The notes beneath the pieces are model-generated. The model made no database searches. It was not told where the DNA came from and saw only the letters and a program-made list of their open reading frames with translations. From an uncultured Bacilli bacterium (lineage in GTDB: Bacteria; Bacillota_I; Bacilli_A; RF39; UBA660), in assembly GCA_934162425.1 (NCBI GenBank), contig CAKPIS010000002.1:62001-126000 (forward strand): a stretch of DNA of 64,000 bases, read 5' to 3'. Below, in pieces: positions 16,177 to 26,242 of the stretch. A program made the translations under genes and the position numbers. Positions within the stretch are counted from its first letter, which is position 1, and each line of letters opens with the position of its first letter.

Positions 16177-18990
16177 TTATTTTAGAATCTTTTTTAAATA
16201 TTTTCCTGTATATGATTCAGGACATTTTGATACTTCTTCTGGAGTTCCACAGCAAACTATCCTACCCCCAAGATCTCCACCTTCTGGCCCTAAATCAATT
16301 ATATAATCAGCAACTTTTATAACATCTAAGTTGTGTTCAATTACTATTACAGTATCACCGTTATCTACAATTCTATTTAAAATAACAAGTAATTTCTTTA
16401 TATCATCACTATGAAGACCAGTAGTTGGTTCATCTAATATAAATACACTTTTGCCAGTTGGTTTTTTTTGTAGTTCTTTAGCTAATTTAACTCTTGAAGC
16501 CTCTCCACCAGATAATGTTGGTGCACTTTGTCCAAGCTTTATATAACCTAAACCAACATCCATTAAAACTTGTAATTTTCTTTTAATTTTAGGATGATTT
16601 TCAAAAAACTCTAAAGCTTCTTCTACTCTCATTCCTAGTACATCATATATGTTTTTTCCTTTATATTTTACTTCTAGAGTTTCTTTATTAAATCTAGTTC
16701 CACCACATACTTCACATGGTACATATACATCCGGCAAGAAATTCATAGATATTTTCTTAACTCCATCTCCAAAGCAAGCTTCGCATCTTCCGCCTTTTAC
16801 ATTAAATGAAAATCTTCCCTTTTCATATCCTCTTATTTTAGCTTCTTTTGTCTGAGTAAAAACATCTCTTATATCGTCAAATACACCAACATATGTTGCA
16901 GGATTACTACGAGGCGTTCTACCTATAGGATCTTGAGTAATATCAATTACCTTATCTACATTTTCTATACCTTTTATACTTTTATGATTTCCAGGTATAA
17001 CCCTAGAATTATAAACCTCTTTCATAAGTGATTTATATAGTATTTGATTTACTAAACTACTTTTACCACTACCAGATACACCAGTTACTAAAACCAATTT
17101 ACCCAAAGGAAATTTAACGTTTATGTTTTTTAAATTATTTTCTTTAGCTCCCTTTATTTCAATGTATTTACCATTACCTTTTCTTCTTTTTTTAGGAACT
17201 TCTATCATCTTTCTTCCACTTAGATAATCTCCTGTTAAACTATTAGTATTTTGCATAACTTCTTCTGGCGTTCCACATGCAACTATCCTACCTCCATGCT
17301 CTCCAGCTCCAGGTCCAACATCAACTAAGTAATCAGCTTGAAGCATAGTATCAGTATCATGTTCTACAACTATTAGTGTATTACCTAAATCTCTCATCTT
17401 TAAAAGCGAATCAATAAGTCTTTGATTATCTCTTTGATGAAGTCCAATAGATGGTTCATCTAAAACATATAATACCCCTGTTAACTGTGACCCTATTTGA
17501 GTTGCAAGTCTTATTCTTTGAGATTCTCCACCTGATAATGTTGATGCACTACGAGATAACGTCAAATATCCAAGACCTACATTATGTAAAAACTCTAATC
17601 TAGATTTAATTTCTTTAATAAGTAATCTTGCAATTTGTTCTTTTTCTTCACTAAGTTTAAGTTTATCAAAAAAGTTATATAATTTATCAATATTCATATC
17701 AGTTAAATCTATTATATTCTTTTTATTTATTAGTACTGATAATACGCTTTCCTTAAGTCTTTTCCCCTTACATGTAGGACAAGTAAGCTCTACCATATAT
17801 CTTCCAAGCCAGTCCCTTATAAACTCACTATTAGTTTCAAAGTATCTTCTTTCTAAGTTATTAATAATTCCTTCATAAGGTTCATAACTATTCATTTGAT
17901 TTCCACTTCTAGTTTTAAACTTAAATTCTATAGGTTCTTTTGTACCATATAATATTGTATCTAATTCTTTTTTAGTTAAATCTTTCATTTTTTTATTCAT
18001 ATCAATATTATATTTATCACATACTATTTCTAATTTCTTTATGTATATATTTTGATCATCCATACCTGAAAGAGGCTCTATACCACCACGAAGGAGTGTT
18101 TTTTCTTTATCTGGAATAATTAGGCTTTCGCTAATTTTTTGTTTAAACCCAAGTCCCTTACAATCAGGACATGAGCCATAAGGAGCATTAAAAGAAAACA
18201 TTCTTGGCTCTAATTCCTCAAGAGAAAAATCACAGTTAGGACATGCAAAAGACTCACTCATAACAATTTCTTCAGCACCTGGTATTTGCACAACAGCCTT
18301 TCCTTTAGATAATTTACAAGCAAGCTCTAATGCCTCATAAATTCTACTTTCAGCTTCATCTTTTCTAATTACTCTATCTATAATAACTAATATATTATGC
18401 TTTTTATTTTTTTCTAAAACTATATCTTCACTTAAATCTCTTACTTCACCATCAATATTTACTCTAGCATACCCATCTTTTCTTAAATTATCTAATAGTT
18501 CTTTAAATGTACCTTTTTCTCCATATGCTACTGGTGACATTATAATAAGTTTTGTACCATCTTCTTCATTCATAATTTGCGTTGTCATTTCCTGAATAGA
18601 TTGACTAGTTATTGGAATTAAATGATTAGGACAGTATGGAACTCCAATACGTGCATAAAGAAGTCTTAAATAATCATATATTTCTGTTACTGTACCAACA
18701 GTTGATCTAGGATTATTATTTGTAGTTTTTTGATCAATCGAAATAGAAGGAGAAAGACCTTCAATGGAATCTACATCTGGTTTTGATGTTCCACCTAGAA
18801 ATTGTCTTGCATAAGCTGATAAACTTTCAACATATCTTCTTTGTCCTTCTGCATATATAGTATCAAAAGCAAGTGATGATTTACCACTACCAGATACACC
18901 TGTCATAACAGTTAATTTATTTTTAGGAATATCTATATCAACATTTTTTAAATTATTTTCTCTAGCACCTTTTACTATAATTTTATCCAC
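16177..18990 (-). CDS. uvrA: Excinuclease ABC subunit A
   Basis: Damage-recognition ATPase of nucleotide excision repair, working with UvrB and UvrC. The 937 residues contain two ABC modules with Walker A GVSGSGKSSLAFDT (about 31) and GVSGSGKSSLVNQ (about 635). CPNC/CPDC and CEAC/CEVCGG zinc motifs and LSGGESQRIRLA and LSGGEASRVKLAKEL signatures are present. The start is GTG at 18990, with AAGGTGA 7 bases upstream. It has its own promoter and terminator and is separated from uvrB by two unrelated membrane-protein genes, whereas uvrBA is normally contiguous. Confidence 0.98.
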   Translation of the reverse strand: MDKIIVKGARENNLKNVDIDIPKNKLTVMTGVSGSGKSSLAFDTIYAEGQRRYVESLSAYARQFLGGTSKPDVDSIEGLSPSISIDQKTTNNNPRSTVGTVTEIYDYLRLLYARIGVPYCPNHLIPITSQSIQEMTTQIMNEEDGTKLIIMSPVAYGEKGTFKELLDNLRKDGYARVNIDGEVRDLSEDIVLEKNKKHNILVIIDRVIRKDEAESRIYEALELACKLSKGKAVVQIPGAEEIVMSESFACPNCDFSLEELEPRMFSFNAPYGSCPDCKGLGFKQKISESLIIPDKEKTLLRGGIEPLSGMDDQNIYIKKLEIVCDKYNIDMNKKMKDLTKKELDTILYGTKEPIEFKFKTRSGNQMNSYEPYEGIINNLERRYFETNSEFIRDWLGRYMVELTCPTCKGKRLKESVLSVLINKKNIIDLTDMNIDKLYNFFDKLKLSEEKEQIARLLIKEIKSRLEFLHNVGLGYLTLSRSASTLSGGESQRIRLATQIGSQLTGVLYVLDEPSIGLHQRDNQRLIDSLLKMRDLGNTLIVVEHDTDTMLQADYLVDVGPGAGEHGGRIVACGTPEEVMQNTNSLTGDYLSGRKMIEVPKKRRKGNGKYIEIKGAKENNLKNINVKFPLGKLVLVTGVSGSGKSSLVNQILYKSLMKEVYNSRVIPGNHKSIKGIENVDKVIDITQDPIGRTPRSNPATYVGVFDDIRDVFTQTKEAKIRGYEKGRFSFNVKGGRCEACFGDGVKKISMNFLPDVYVPCEVCGGTRFNKETLEVKYKGKNIYDVLGMRVEEALEFFENHPKIKRKLQVLMDVGLGYIKLGQSAPTLSGGEASRVKLAKELQKKPTGKSVFILDEPTTGLHSDDIKKLLVILNRIVDNGDTVIVIEHNLDVIKVADYIIDLGPEGGDLGGRIVCCGTPEEVSKCPESYTGKYLKKILK

Positions 18991-19045
18991 TTAAATCACC
19001 TTCAATTAATTATTCTATCACAAATCTCTTAAATTTATACAATAT

Positions 19046-19074
19046 ATTATATCAAACGTTTGTACTTATTTCAA
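19046..19074 (-). promoter_or_regulatory. Promoter of uvrA with a palindrome in the spacer
   Basis: Minus-strand TTGAAA (19074-19069) and TATAAT (19051-19046) at 17-base spacing, with TGn extension. The spacer contains the palindrome CAAACGTTTG. This is not the Gram-positive LexA box (CGAAC-N4-GTTCG), although half-site letters resemble it. Confidence 0.75.
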
Positions 19075-19082
19075 TACGAAAG

Positions 19083-19108
19083 AAAAAAGCTATGTAAAAA
19101 CATAACTT
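19083..19108 (-). terminator. Intrinsic terminator after the DUF4190-type pair
   Basis: AAGTTATG / CATAGCTT stem with one G-U pair and a 6-base loop, then six T on the minus strand. It separates the membrane-protein pair from uvrA. Confidence 0.75.
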
Positions 19109-19123
19109 CTTAAATATTAATAA

Positions 19124-19807
19124 TTAATTTATATTTTTATTTTCTACAAAAATTTCTATAGAAACATCATCAAAATGATTATCAAATTCTATTTCATATT
19201 CTCCGTCTTCTTTATATGGAATATAAAGATATTTATTAACTTCTTCATTAGACTTTATAGCATCTGCTAAATCTAGACTATCTTCTTTGTAATTACTACC
19301 TTGACTTTCTAATCTTTCTTTATACGGACCAGTTATATCACAATATTCCATATTAAACTTAGCATCATTATATAATGTATTTTTTATAGATACTGGAATC
19401 TTTATTACATATGCATCTTCATTTTCTTTTTTTATTACTTCATAATTACTTGATAATTTAATTTCAAAGCCATCAAAGTAAAAAGTCTCATCTAAATTAT
19501 AATCATCATTTTTTTCTTCTTCTTTTATCTTTTCATCTATATATGTACTAACTTTAGGTATAACTTTTGTGGTATTATAAACTACAACTAGCGCTAATGC
19601 AACAATTATCATTATAAACATCATAAATACACTAACTATTATACCTACTATTGAATATGTTTTACCATCTCCATCTAATTTTTTGCTCTTAACAGCTCCT
19701 ATTATTGATAAAATAAGTCCTACAATAGAAGTAAGTCCACAAGTTATAAAACTACATATAGATAAAATCATTCCAACTAATGCTATTGTATTTTTTTCTT
19801 CTTTCAT
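19124..19807 (-). CDS. DUF4190-type membrane protein with extracellular beta domain
   Basis: The 227 residues begin with two hydrophobic helices (IALVGMILSICSFITCG... and YSIVGIIVSVFMMFIMII), linked by the KSKKLDGDGK loop typical of DUF4190. An outer domain of about 130 residues resembles DUF4352/DUF5067 lipoprotein-like beta folds (FDGFEIKLSSNYEV...EYEIEFDNHFDD). It lies 14 bases after a similar gene (19822-20454) in a two-gene operon. Function is unknown. The domain reading is by pattern only. Confidence 0.65.
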   Translation of the reverse strand: MKEEKNTIALVGMILSICSFITCGLTSIVGLILSIIGAVKSKKLDGDGKTYSIVGIIVSVFMMFIMIIVALALVVVYNTTKVIPKVSTYIDEKIKEEEKNDDYNLDETFYFDGFEIKLSSNYEVIKKENEDAYVIKIPVSIKNTLYNDAKFNMEYCDITGPYKERLESQGSNYKEDSLDLADAIKSNEEVNKYLYIPYKEDGEYEIEFDNHFDDVSIEIFVENKNIN

Positions 19808-19821
19808 AAAATCATATCCTC

Positions 19822-20454
19822 TTATTCTTTGTTTATCTTTCCTATTATAGTATTACCCATACATGTTGCTTCTAAATCATTACATCTATCATTTAAATTA
19901 ACATTAGAAAAATCCCCAATTGCATCAATTTCTAATTCATAATATGTACCTTTATCAGTAATCATAACATCAAAATATTCTTTATTATAATTATAATTCT
20001 CATAACAATTATCTTTTGTACAAGTTATGTTTGTATCACCTAAAGATGATAGCATTATATTTTGCTCAGCAGATTTTTTTATCATTTTATATGTATCTAT
20101 TACAGAACCACTTTTTGCATCATAAGCACTATTTGTTACATCTTTTATTGAAATTAATAATACTGCAATAATTATTGTTATAAATATTATTCCAATAGAA
20201 CTTATAACAATTCCTGCTATGGATAAACCTTTTCCTTTATTATTTTTCTCTTTTGATTTTTTTAAACCTACAATTGATAATATTAAACCTACTATATGAA
20301 GTCCTATTAAAGAAAGAATGAACCCAGCTACAGCCACATTATTAGATTCATTTTGAACTTCATTACTACTAACACTGCCCGAATTTGAAGATATATCACT
20401 TATATCTTGAATATCATTTTCATTAAAATTATTTCCTATTTCATTGTTATTCAT
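19822..20454 (-). CDS. DUF4190-type membrane protein with Cys-containing outer domain
   Basis: The 210 residues comprise an Asn/Ser-rich N-terminal tail (about 1-38), two hydrophobic helices (AVAGFILSLIGLHIVGL and LSIAGIVISSIGIIFITII) around the KKSKEKNNKGKG loop, then an outer domain of about 95 residues. Two cysteine pairs there (CTKDNC, CNDLEATC) could form disulfides. The domain has the look of a pilin-like or surface-sensing head, but I do not recognise it. A strong promoter (20477-20505) drives it and the next gene. Confidence 0.65.
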   Translation of the reverse strand: MNNNEIGNNFNENDIQDISDISSNSGSVSSNEVQNESNNVAVAGFILSLIGLHIVGLILSIVGLKKSKEKNNKGKGLSIAGIVISSIGIIFITIIIAVLLISIKDVTNSAYDAKSGSVIDTYKMIKKSAEQNIMLSSLGDTNITCTKDNCYENYNYNKEYFDVMITDKGTYYELEIDAIGDFSNVNLNDRCNDLEATCMGNTIIGKINKE

Positions 20455-20476
20455 AACTCCTCCTACTATTAGCTTA

Positions 20477-20505
20477 ATAATACATTATAGATAATATTTT
20501 GTCAA
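20477..20505 (-). promoter_or_regulatory. Consensus promoter of the DUF4190-type operon
   Basis: Minus-strand TTGACA (20505-20500), 17 bases, TATTAT (20482-20477). The -35 overlaps the last codons of uvrB, so the pair is transcribed independently of repair control. Confidence 0.75.
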
Positions 20506-22451
20506 TTAACTTTCATCTCAAATATAATATCACGTAATTCCATAGCTCTTTCAAAGTCTAAGTTATCAGCAGCTTTTTTCATTTCTTCTTCTAACTTTTT
20601 AATAATACTTTCATTATTTGTGATTTTATTATTTTTATTCTTTGTTTTTGGAGTTTCTTCAGAAACGCTTACAACATCCATTATTTTTTTCTTTATTGTT
20701 TTTGGTACAATGTTATGTTCTTCGTTATATTTTATTTGAATCATTCTTCTTCTTTTTGTTTCATCTATTGCAGTTTTCATTGAATCACTTATAATATCTC
20801 CATACATTATAACCCTACCATGCTCATTTCTTGCACATCTACCAATTGTTTGTATAAGACTTCTATGACTTCTTAAAAAGCCTTGTTTATCAGCATCTAA
20901 AATTGCTACTAAACTAACTTCTGGTATATCAAGACCTTCTCTTAATAGGTTAATACCAACTAATACATCATATTTTCCTTCTCTTAAATCATGAATTATT
21001 TTTAGTCTTTCTAGAGTTTTTACTTCACTATGTAAATAAGCTACTTTTATGTCTAAATTTTTTAAATAAGTAGTTAACTCTTCTGCCATTCTAATCGTAA
21101 GTGTTGTAACTAAAGTTCTATCTTTCTTTTCTATTTGTTTTTGTATTTCTTCTATTAAGTCATCAACTTGATTAGATGATTTTCTAACCTCTATTAATGG
21201 ATCAAGTAATCCTGTTGGTCTTATAATTTGCTCGACAACTTCATTATTTACTTTTTCTAATTCTTCATCACCTGGTGTTGCAGAAACATATATAACCTGA
21301 TTTATCTTATCTTCAAATTCTTCATACTTAAGTGGTCTATTATCTAGTGCTGACGGAAGTCTAAAACCATAATCAACAAGCATTTGTTTTCTTGCTCTGT
21401 CACCATTATACATTGCTTTAACTTGAGGAAGTGTTACATGTGATTCATCAATTACCATTAAATAATCATCTGGAAAAAAGTCTAAAAGACAAGTTGGCGT
21501 TTCACCTGCCTTTTTTAATGCGAGGTGTCTTGAATAATTTTCTACTCCAGAACAAAAACCTGTTTCTGCTAGCATTTCTAAGTCATACTTACACCTTCCC
21601 TCCAGGCGTTCAGCTTCTAATAATTTACCATTTTCTCTAAAGTAAGCTAATCTTTCATCTAACTCTTTTCTAATATTTACTATCGCTTTTTTTAATTTAT
21701 CCTCACTCGTTACAAAGTGTGACGCAGGAAGTATTGAAACAAATTTTTTATCTCCTACAATAGTACCAGTTAAAACATCAAATTCAGATATTCTATCTAT
21801 TTCATCTCCAAATAATTCTATTTTAATACCATGAGCTTTTTCATAAACTGGTATTATTTCAATAACATCACCTTTAGCTCTAAATGTACCACGTGCTAAA
21901 TCTATATTATTTCTTTCATACATCATATCTACTAGTTTAGATAAAATCTCATTTCTATCAATTACATCTCCTACTTTTAGGGTAAGCATATGATTTTCAT
22001 ACTCTTCTTTATCACCTATACCATATATACATGAAACAGAAGCTACTACTATTACATCTTTATTATTTATAAGTGATGATGTAGCATAATGCCTTAATTC
22101 ATCTATTTCATCATTTATTGATGAATCTTTTTCTATATATGTATCACTAGATGGAACATAGGCTTCTGGTTGATAGTAGTCATAATAAGATACAAAATAG
22201 CAAACATGATTATTAGGAAAAAGTTCCTTTAATTCTGAATAAAGCTGACCTGCAAGTGTTTTATTGTGTGCAAGTACAAGTGTTGGCTTATTAACTTCTT
22301 TAATTACATTAGCAATTGTAAATGTTTTACCAGTTCCTGTTGCACCAAGAAGTACCTGATACTTTTTATCATCTTCTATACCACTAACCAATTCTTTTAT
22401 AGCCTCAGGCTGATCACCACTTGGCTTATATTTTGATACTAAATCGAACAT
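20502..22451 (-). CDS. uvrB: Excinuclease ABC subunit B
   Basis: DNA-loading helicase-like subunit of nucleotide excision repair. The 649 residues show [16 protein letters not shown] (Walker A, about 36-51), the beta-hairpin region [20 protein letters not shown] (about 92-111), DESHV (Walker B), the helicase motif QTIGRCARN and a C-terminal UVR domain ([20 protein letters not shown]). Length is normal. The ATG follows GGAAGGTGA. A TGATATAAT extended -10 lies at 22489-22497. No LexA box was found upstream. Confidence 0.98.
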   Translation of the reverse strand: MFDLVSKYKPSGDQPEAIKELVSGIEDDKKYQVLLGATGTGKTFTIANVIKEVNKPTLVLAHNKTLAGQLYSELKELFPNNHVCYFVSYYDYYQPEAYVPSSDTYIEKDSSINDEIDELRHYATSSLINNKDVIVVASVSCIYGIGDKEEYENHMLTLKVGDVIDRNEILSKLVDMMYERNNIDLARGTFRAKGDVIEIIPVYEKAHGIKIELFGDEIDRISEFDVLTGTIVGDKKFVSILPASHFVTSEDKLKKAIVNIRKELDERLAYFRENGKLLEAERLEGRCKYDLEMLAETGFCSGVENYSRHLALKKAGETPTCLLDFFPDDYLMVIDESHVTLPQVKAMYNGDRARKQMLVDYGFRLPSALDNRPLKYEEFEDKINQVIYVSATPGDEELEKVNNEVVEQIIRPTGLLDPLIEVRKSSNQVDDLIEEIQKQIEKKDRTLVTTLTIRMAEELTTYLKNLDIKVAYLHSEVKTLERLKIIHDLREGKYDVLVGINLLREGLDIPEVSLVAILDADKQGFLRSHRSLIQTIGRCARNEHGRVIMYGDIISDSMKTAIDETKRRRMIQIKYNEEHNIVPKTIKKKIMDVVSVSEETPKTKNKNNKITNNESIIKKLEEEMKKAADNLDFERAMELRDIIFEMKVN

Positions 22452-22488
22452 TTTATGTCACCTTCCTTAATAAGTAACTAATAAATTT

Positions 22489-22497
22489 ATTATATCA
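22489..22497 (-). promoter_or_regulatory. Extended -10 promoter of uvrB
   Basis: Minus-strand TGATATAAT (22497-22489), about 40 bases before the uvrB start, with a poor -35. Same motif as at ychF, whiA, uvrA and recF. Confidence 0.55.
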
Positions 22498-22502
22498 AAT
22501 AT

Positions 22503-22868
22503 CTACAAATTAATAACTTTATATTTAATACTTTCTGCTTTAATTCTATCTTTTTCATTATCCCAAACTATATAATTTTCTTCAAAGTATACATTTACTC
22601 CATTTATTATATCATCATAATTTATATCATTAGGATTTAATATAAGTTCAATTAAACCATCAAATATTACACAAATAGTATTATTTATACTTTGCTGATT
22701 TTGAAATATTACGGTTAATCTTCTCTTATCATTAACAGGATGCATAATAGAATTTTCATCAACATACATACCTGTTTCATATTCTAAAGACTTTATACAT
22801 GCATCATAGAAAAAGTTTCTAAATTTTTCTGTATCTTCCTTTGTTTTTATCTCATTTAAATTATTCAT
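22503..22868 (-). CDS. Hypothetical protein, 121 residues
   Basis: Not recognised. A soluble, acidic protein (MNNLNEIKTKEDTEKFRNFF...) with Tyr/Asn-rich beta-type sequence in the second half (VIFDGLIELILNPNDINYDD). The ATG at 22868 has AAAGGA 7 bases upstream; an ATG at 22889 lacks a site. It begins 1 base after the stop of the 176-residue gene, so the two form an operon upstream of uvrB. Confidence 0.6.
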   Translation of the reverse strand: MNNLNEIKTKEDTEKFRNFFYDACIKSLEYETGMYVDENSIMHPVNDKRRLTVIFQNQQSINNTICVIFDGLIELILNPNDINYDDIINGVNVYFEENYIVWDNEKDRIKAESIKYKVINL

Positions 22869-22869
22869 A

Positions 22870-23400
22870 TTATATTCCTTTCCATGCATTTATAAACTTT
22901 TTAATTTTATCAGACAAAACTTTATCATTAAATTTCTTATAATTATATGAAATGATTATTTCGTTTTCTTTATTTGATATATAAATTCCAAAATCTGACT
23001 TTATTTTAAAAGCATATTTTATATATTCTATTCTATTATAAAAGGTTTGATTCCAATTAATATTATTATCATCTAACAATACAGAAAATTCTAATTCATT
23101 TTCTTTTATATCATCTAACAAACTTACATCTTTTTTAGAAAATAAGATAATAAGGTCAACGTTTTCATCATATTTATCACTTGGAGAAATTAAGTGTTTT
23201 ATGTTTTTTTTCTTTATCTTTTTAAACAAATCATCTTTTTTATTTAATCTAATATCTAATAAAAATGTATCTTTCATAAATGTACTAACTAATTTTTTAA
23301 TTAAGTTTTTATCTATTTTTATATTATCAATCATAAAAATATGAGCTTTCTTAAAAATATTGTGATAATGAAATAATTTTGTTTTTGTTAGTTTTTTCAT
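22870..23400 (-). CDS. Hypothetical protein, 176 residues
   Basis: Not recognised. A basic, Lys/Asp/Ile-rich soluble protein beginning MKKLTKTKLFHYHNIFKKAH and containing VDLIILFSKKDVSLLDDIKE (about 87-106). It has no membrane segment and no known catalytic motif. I start at ATG 23400, since GAGGTG lies 6 bases upstream; an in-frame GTG at 23409 overlaps that site. It forms a coupled pair with the 121-residue gene and lies between the M23 hydrolase and uvrB. Confidence 0.6.
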   Translation of the reverse strand: MKKLTKTKLFHYHNIFKKAHIFMIDNIKIDKNLIKKLVSTFMKDTFLLDIRLNKKDDLFKKIKKKNIKHLISPSDKYDENVDLIILFSKKDVSLLDDIKENELEFSVLLDDNNINWNQTFYNRIEYIKYAFKIKSDFGIYISNKENEIIISYNYKKFNDKVLSDKIKKFINAWKGI

Positions 23401-23440
23401 ATCTTTCACCTCAAAACTTATTATATTAAAATTATTTTAA

Positions 23441-23470
23441 AAGCGATATTTCTAAATAGAGATATCGCTT
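23441..23470 (-). terminator. Probable terminator after the M23 hydrolase gene
   Basis: AAGCGATAT / ATATCGCTT 9-bp stem with a 12-base loop, followed by a short, interrupted T-run on the minus strand. Confidence 0.6.
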
Positions 23471-23479
23471 ATGTACTAA

Positions 23480-24661
23480 TTATCTATTTGAATAACTTCT
23501 TCCTTTTGGAGGGAATACAATAACTTCTCTTGGATCAAATGAATGTCCAACAAAGCCTGAAGAACCATAGTAATCATAATAGTCACTATACCATTTTCCT
23601 CTTGCTAAACCAAGATGTAGGTGAGGACCTGTAGAATTACCTGTACTACCAGATTTTGCTATTACTGTATCTTTTGTTACTACTGCTCCAACGCTTGTAT
23701 TAAATGATGAAAGGTGTGCATAATACGATGTATAATATTTACCATTTATTTGGTGATGTATTATTATTTGGTTTCCACCACCTTTTGATGAACTAATTAC
23801 TTTAGCAACACGTCCTGTTGCAACAGCATAAACACTAGTTCCAGTTGGAACAGCTATATCTATTGCAGCATGATTATTTGCACCACCATATAAAGTTCTC
23901 CATCCATAATTACTAGATATTCTACCACTTACAGTTGGCCTATAAAAAGTCGTGCCAGATGGTAAATACTTACCACTATAAATTCTATTTAAACAAGTTG
24001 TTTGTGTTTCATTAGACTTACAACCCATTTTCTTTAAACTAGATATAGTTTTCTGCATTTCCTTTATTGACTCACTAAGTGAATGTCCTGCATCATCTAA
24101 TTCAGATTTAGTTACGTTAAGAGATGCAACTTGATCATTTAAATCTTTATTTAATTTTGCAAGTTCTGTCTTTTTATTATCTAAATCTACTTTAATTTGT
24201 TCATTTTGTTTTATCATATCATTCATTTCTGATATCCTTTTTTTGTTATGAGTAGTAATTTGTTCAGTAATTGATAACCTATAAATAAGATCTGTTATAC
24301 TTTCAGCTCCCATAACATATTCAAGCATAGAAGTACCAGATGATGATACCTGATAATATCTCATTAAGTCTTGTATCTCAATGTTCTTCTTTTTTATATC
24401 TTCTTCTAATTTTTTACTTTCTTCTGTTTTTGAAGTTATTTCATTATTTATTTTTTCTACTTCACTATATATTGAATTTATTTTTTGCTTTCTAGCTGTT
24501 ATTTCACTTTCTGTTTGGTTTTTCTTAGCATTATTGCTCTCTAATTCTTTTTGTGTTTTATTTAACTCTGTCTCCCACTGTGCTATAGTTTTCTCTTTTG
24601 CATTAACTATAGTAATAGGTACTAATAATAGTAAAAATAATGTTAATATCTTTTTCATCAT
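23480..24661 (-). CDS. Secreted coiled-coil M23 peptidoglycan hydrolase (PcsB/EnvC-like)
   Basis: Wall hydrolase or activator exported by a signal peptide (MKKILTLFLLLLVPITIVNA, about 2-21). A long coiled coil covers about 25-230 and the M23/LytM domain about 260-370. Zinc ligands appear intact: NHAAID (His and Asp) and GPHLHLGL (HxH). Proteins of this layout (EnvC, PcsB, CwlO-type) are held and activated by FtsEX. The ATG overlaps the ftsX stop (ATGA), so ftsE-ftsX-hydrolase is a translationally coupled module in which FtsX probably binds the coiled coil. Confidence 0.9.
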   Translation of the reverse strand: MMKKILTLFLLLLVPITIVNAKEKTIAQWETELNKTQKELESNNAKKNQTESEITARKQKINSIYSEVEKINNEITSKTEESKKLEEDIKKKNIEIQDLMRYYQVSSSGTSMLEYVMGAESITDLIYRLSITEQITTHNKKRISEMNDMIKQNEQIKVDLDNKKTELAKLNKDLNDQVASLNVTKSELDDAGHSLSESIKEMQKTISSLKKMGCKSNETQTTCLNRIYSGKYLPSGTTFYRPTVSGRISSNYGWRTLYGGANNHAAIDIAVPTGTSVYAVATGRVAKVISSSKGGGNQIIIHHQINGKYYTSYYAHLSSFNTSVGAVVTKDTVIAKSGSTGNSTGPHLHLGLARGKWYSDYYDYYGSSGFVGHSFDPREVIVFPPKGRSYSNR

Positions 24662-25557
24662 ATTTTTAAATATTTCCTTACTGCTTTATAACTACCAAAC
24701 ATACCTATTATTATTCCAAGACCCATTAATATTAATGCTATATAATACATAAATGGCTCTGATGGAACTAACTTAAAGAATGGTGAGAATAATTGTCCAT
24801 TAAAATGTTTATATAAAACAGAATATCCATATATTGTTACTAGGACTGGTATAACAGAACCTAAAAATCCTAAACATAAACCTTCTATTACAAATGGTTG
24901 TTTAATAGACATATTAGAAGCTCCAACAAGTCTCATTATTTCTATTTCTCTTTTTCTTGAGAATATAGTTATCTTAATAGTATTATTTATTAAGAATAAT
25001 GTTACTAAAAGTAATGCAATCATTGCTACTATCATAGCTTTTTCTATAAATTTAAACACTGTCATTAAAGACTCTACCATACCTTGTAAATAATTTATTT
25101 TTTCTATAGAGTCTAAACCTTCTATTTTTTTAGCTGTCTTTGTAATTTGATCAGTATCTTTTACTTTTATTAAAAAAGTATTATATAAAGGATTAGTATC
25201 ATCTGACCAACTATCTATTATACCTGCTAAATCTGATGATGTATCCTTCATTTCATTTGCAACTTCTTTTTTAGTTTGATAAGTTACACTCTCTATATTA
25301 TCATAAGATTCTATCTCTTTTTTTATCGTTTTTATATCTTCATCTTTTGTATCTAACTTAATAAATGCAACAATCGTAAAGTCTTCTCTAATAAGTTTAG
25401 TCATATTTTCAACATTACTAGATGCTATAAGTGCAATTGATATTATAAGAAGAGTAATTGTTATACATGATATTGATGCTATAGATAAACTAAGGTTTCT
25501 TCCAACGCTTTTAAATCCATCTCTTACATTTCTTCCAAAAATCCTAAACGCCTTCAT
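24658..25557 (-). CDS. ftsX: Cell-division ABC transporter permease FtsX
   Basis: Membrane partner of FtsE that transmits ATPase cycles to an extracellular wall hydrolase. The 299 residues have one N-terminal helix (LSLSIASISCITITLLIIS), an extracellular loop of about 120 residues and three C-terminal helices typical of FtsX. The cytoplasmic motif REIEIMRLVGAS is present. I start at ATG 25557, matching the usual MKxFRxxGRNxRDGFKS N-terminus; the 25581 ATG adds eight residues from inside ftsE. It overlaps ftsE by 14 bases and the hydrolase by 4. Confidence 0.94.
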   Translation of the reverse strand: MKAFRIFGRNVRDGFKSVGRNLSLSIASISCITITLLIISIALIASSNVENMTKLIREDFTIVAFIKLDTKDEDIKTIKKEIESYDNIESVTYQTKKEVANEMKDTSSDLAGIIDSWSDDTNPLYNTFLIKVKDTDQITKTAKKIEGLDSIEKINYLQGMVESLMTVFKFIEKAMIVAMIALLLVTLFLINNTIKITIFSRKREIEIMRLVGASNMSIKQPFVIEGLCLGFLGSVIPVLVTIYGYSVLYKHFNGQLFSPFFKLVPSEPFMYYIALILMGLGIIIGMFGSYKAVRKYLKI

Positions 25558-26242
25558 AATTACTATAACTTCCCTTCTCATAATCTTTTATTATCTTTCC
25601 TTTATCAAGTAAGATAACTCTTTTCTTCATCTTATCTACCATTTCTCTATCATGTGTTGCCATAACAATAGTAGTTCCCATATCATTAATCTTTTCTATT
25701 ACCTTCATTATTTCTAAACTAGTATCTGGATCTAGATTACCTGTTGGTTCATCACAAATTAACAATTTTGGTGAATTTACTATAGCCCTTGCTATTGCAA
25801 CTCTTTGTTGCTCTCCACCAGACATTTGATCTGGATAGCTCTTTGTTTTAGCTTTTAATCCAACTAAATCAAGTGCCTTTAATACTTTTCTTCTTATCTC
25901 ATTATTAGGTAATCCATACATTTCAAGTGCAAACGCTACGTTTTCATACGCTGTTAATTTAGGTAATAATTTATAATCTTGGAAAACTATACCTATCTTT
26001 CTTCTTAATTTATATACTTTGTTATTTTTAATTTTAGCAACATTTATACCACCTACATATATTTCTCCATATGATGGTTTTTCTTGTCTATAAAGCATTT
26101 TAATAAGCGTTGATTTACCTGATGCTGTTGCACCTATTACAAATACAAATTCACCTTTTTTAATATCTAAATCAATATTATATAAAGCATTAACTCCATT
26201 CTTATACGTTTTTTCTACATTTTTAAATTTAATAAATTCCAT
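25544..26242 (-). CDS. ftsE: Cell-division ATP-binding protein FtsE
   Basis: ABC ATPase of the FtsEX complex at the septum or lateral wall. The 232 residues carry Walker A (GATASGKSTLIK, with Ala-Ser in the variable part), the Q-loop FQDYKLLPKLTAYENV, signature MSGGEQQRVAIARAIV and Walker B LLICDEPTGNLDP. It overlaps the YitT gene upstream by 14 bases and ftsX downstream. Order prfB-yvjA(YitT)-ftsE-ftsX is as in B. subtilis. Confidence 0.96.
   Translation of the reverse strand: MEFIKFKNVEKTYKNGVNALYNIDLDIKKGEFVFVIGATASGKSTLIKMLYRQEKPSYGEIYVGGINVAKIKNNKVYKLRRKIGIVFQDYKLLPKLTAYENVAFALEMYGLPNNEIRRKVLKALDLVGLKAKTKSYPDQMSGGEQQRVAIARAIVNSPKLLICDEPTGNLDPDTSLEIMKVIEKINDMGTTIVMATHDREMVDKMKKRVILLDKGKIIKDYEKGSYSNYEGV

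Noticed and set aside
19052..19068. LexA box at uvrA
   Set aside because: The palindrome CAAACGTTTG lacks the four-base centre of the Gram-positive LexA site; uvrB has nothing similar.
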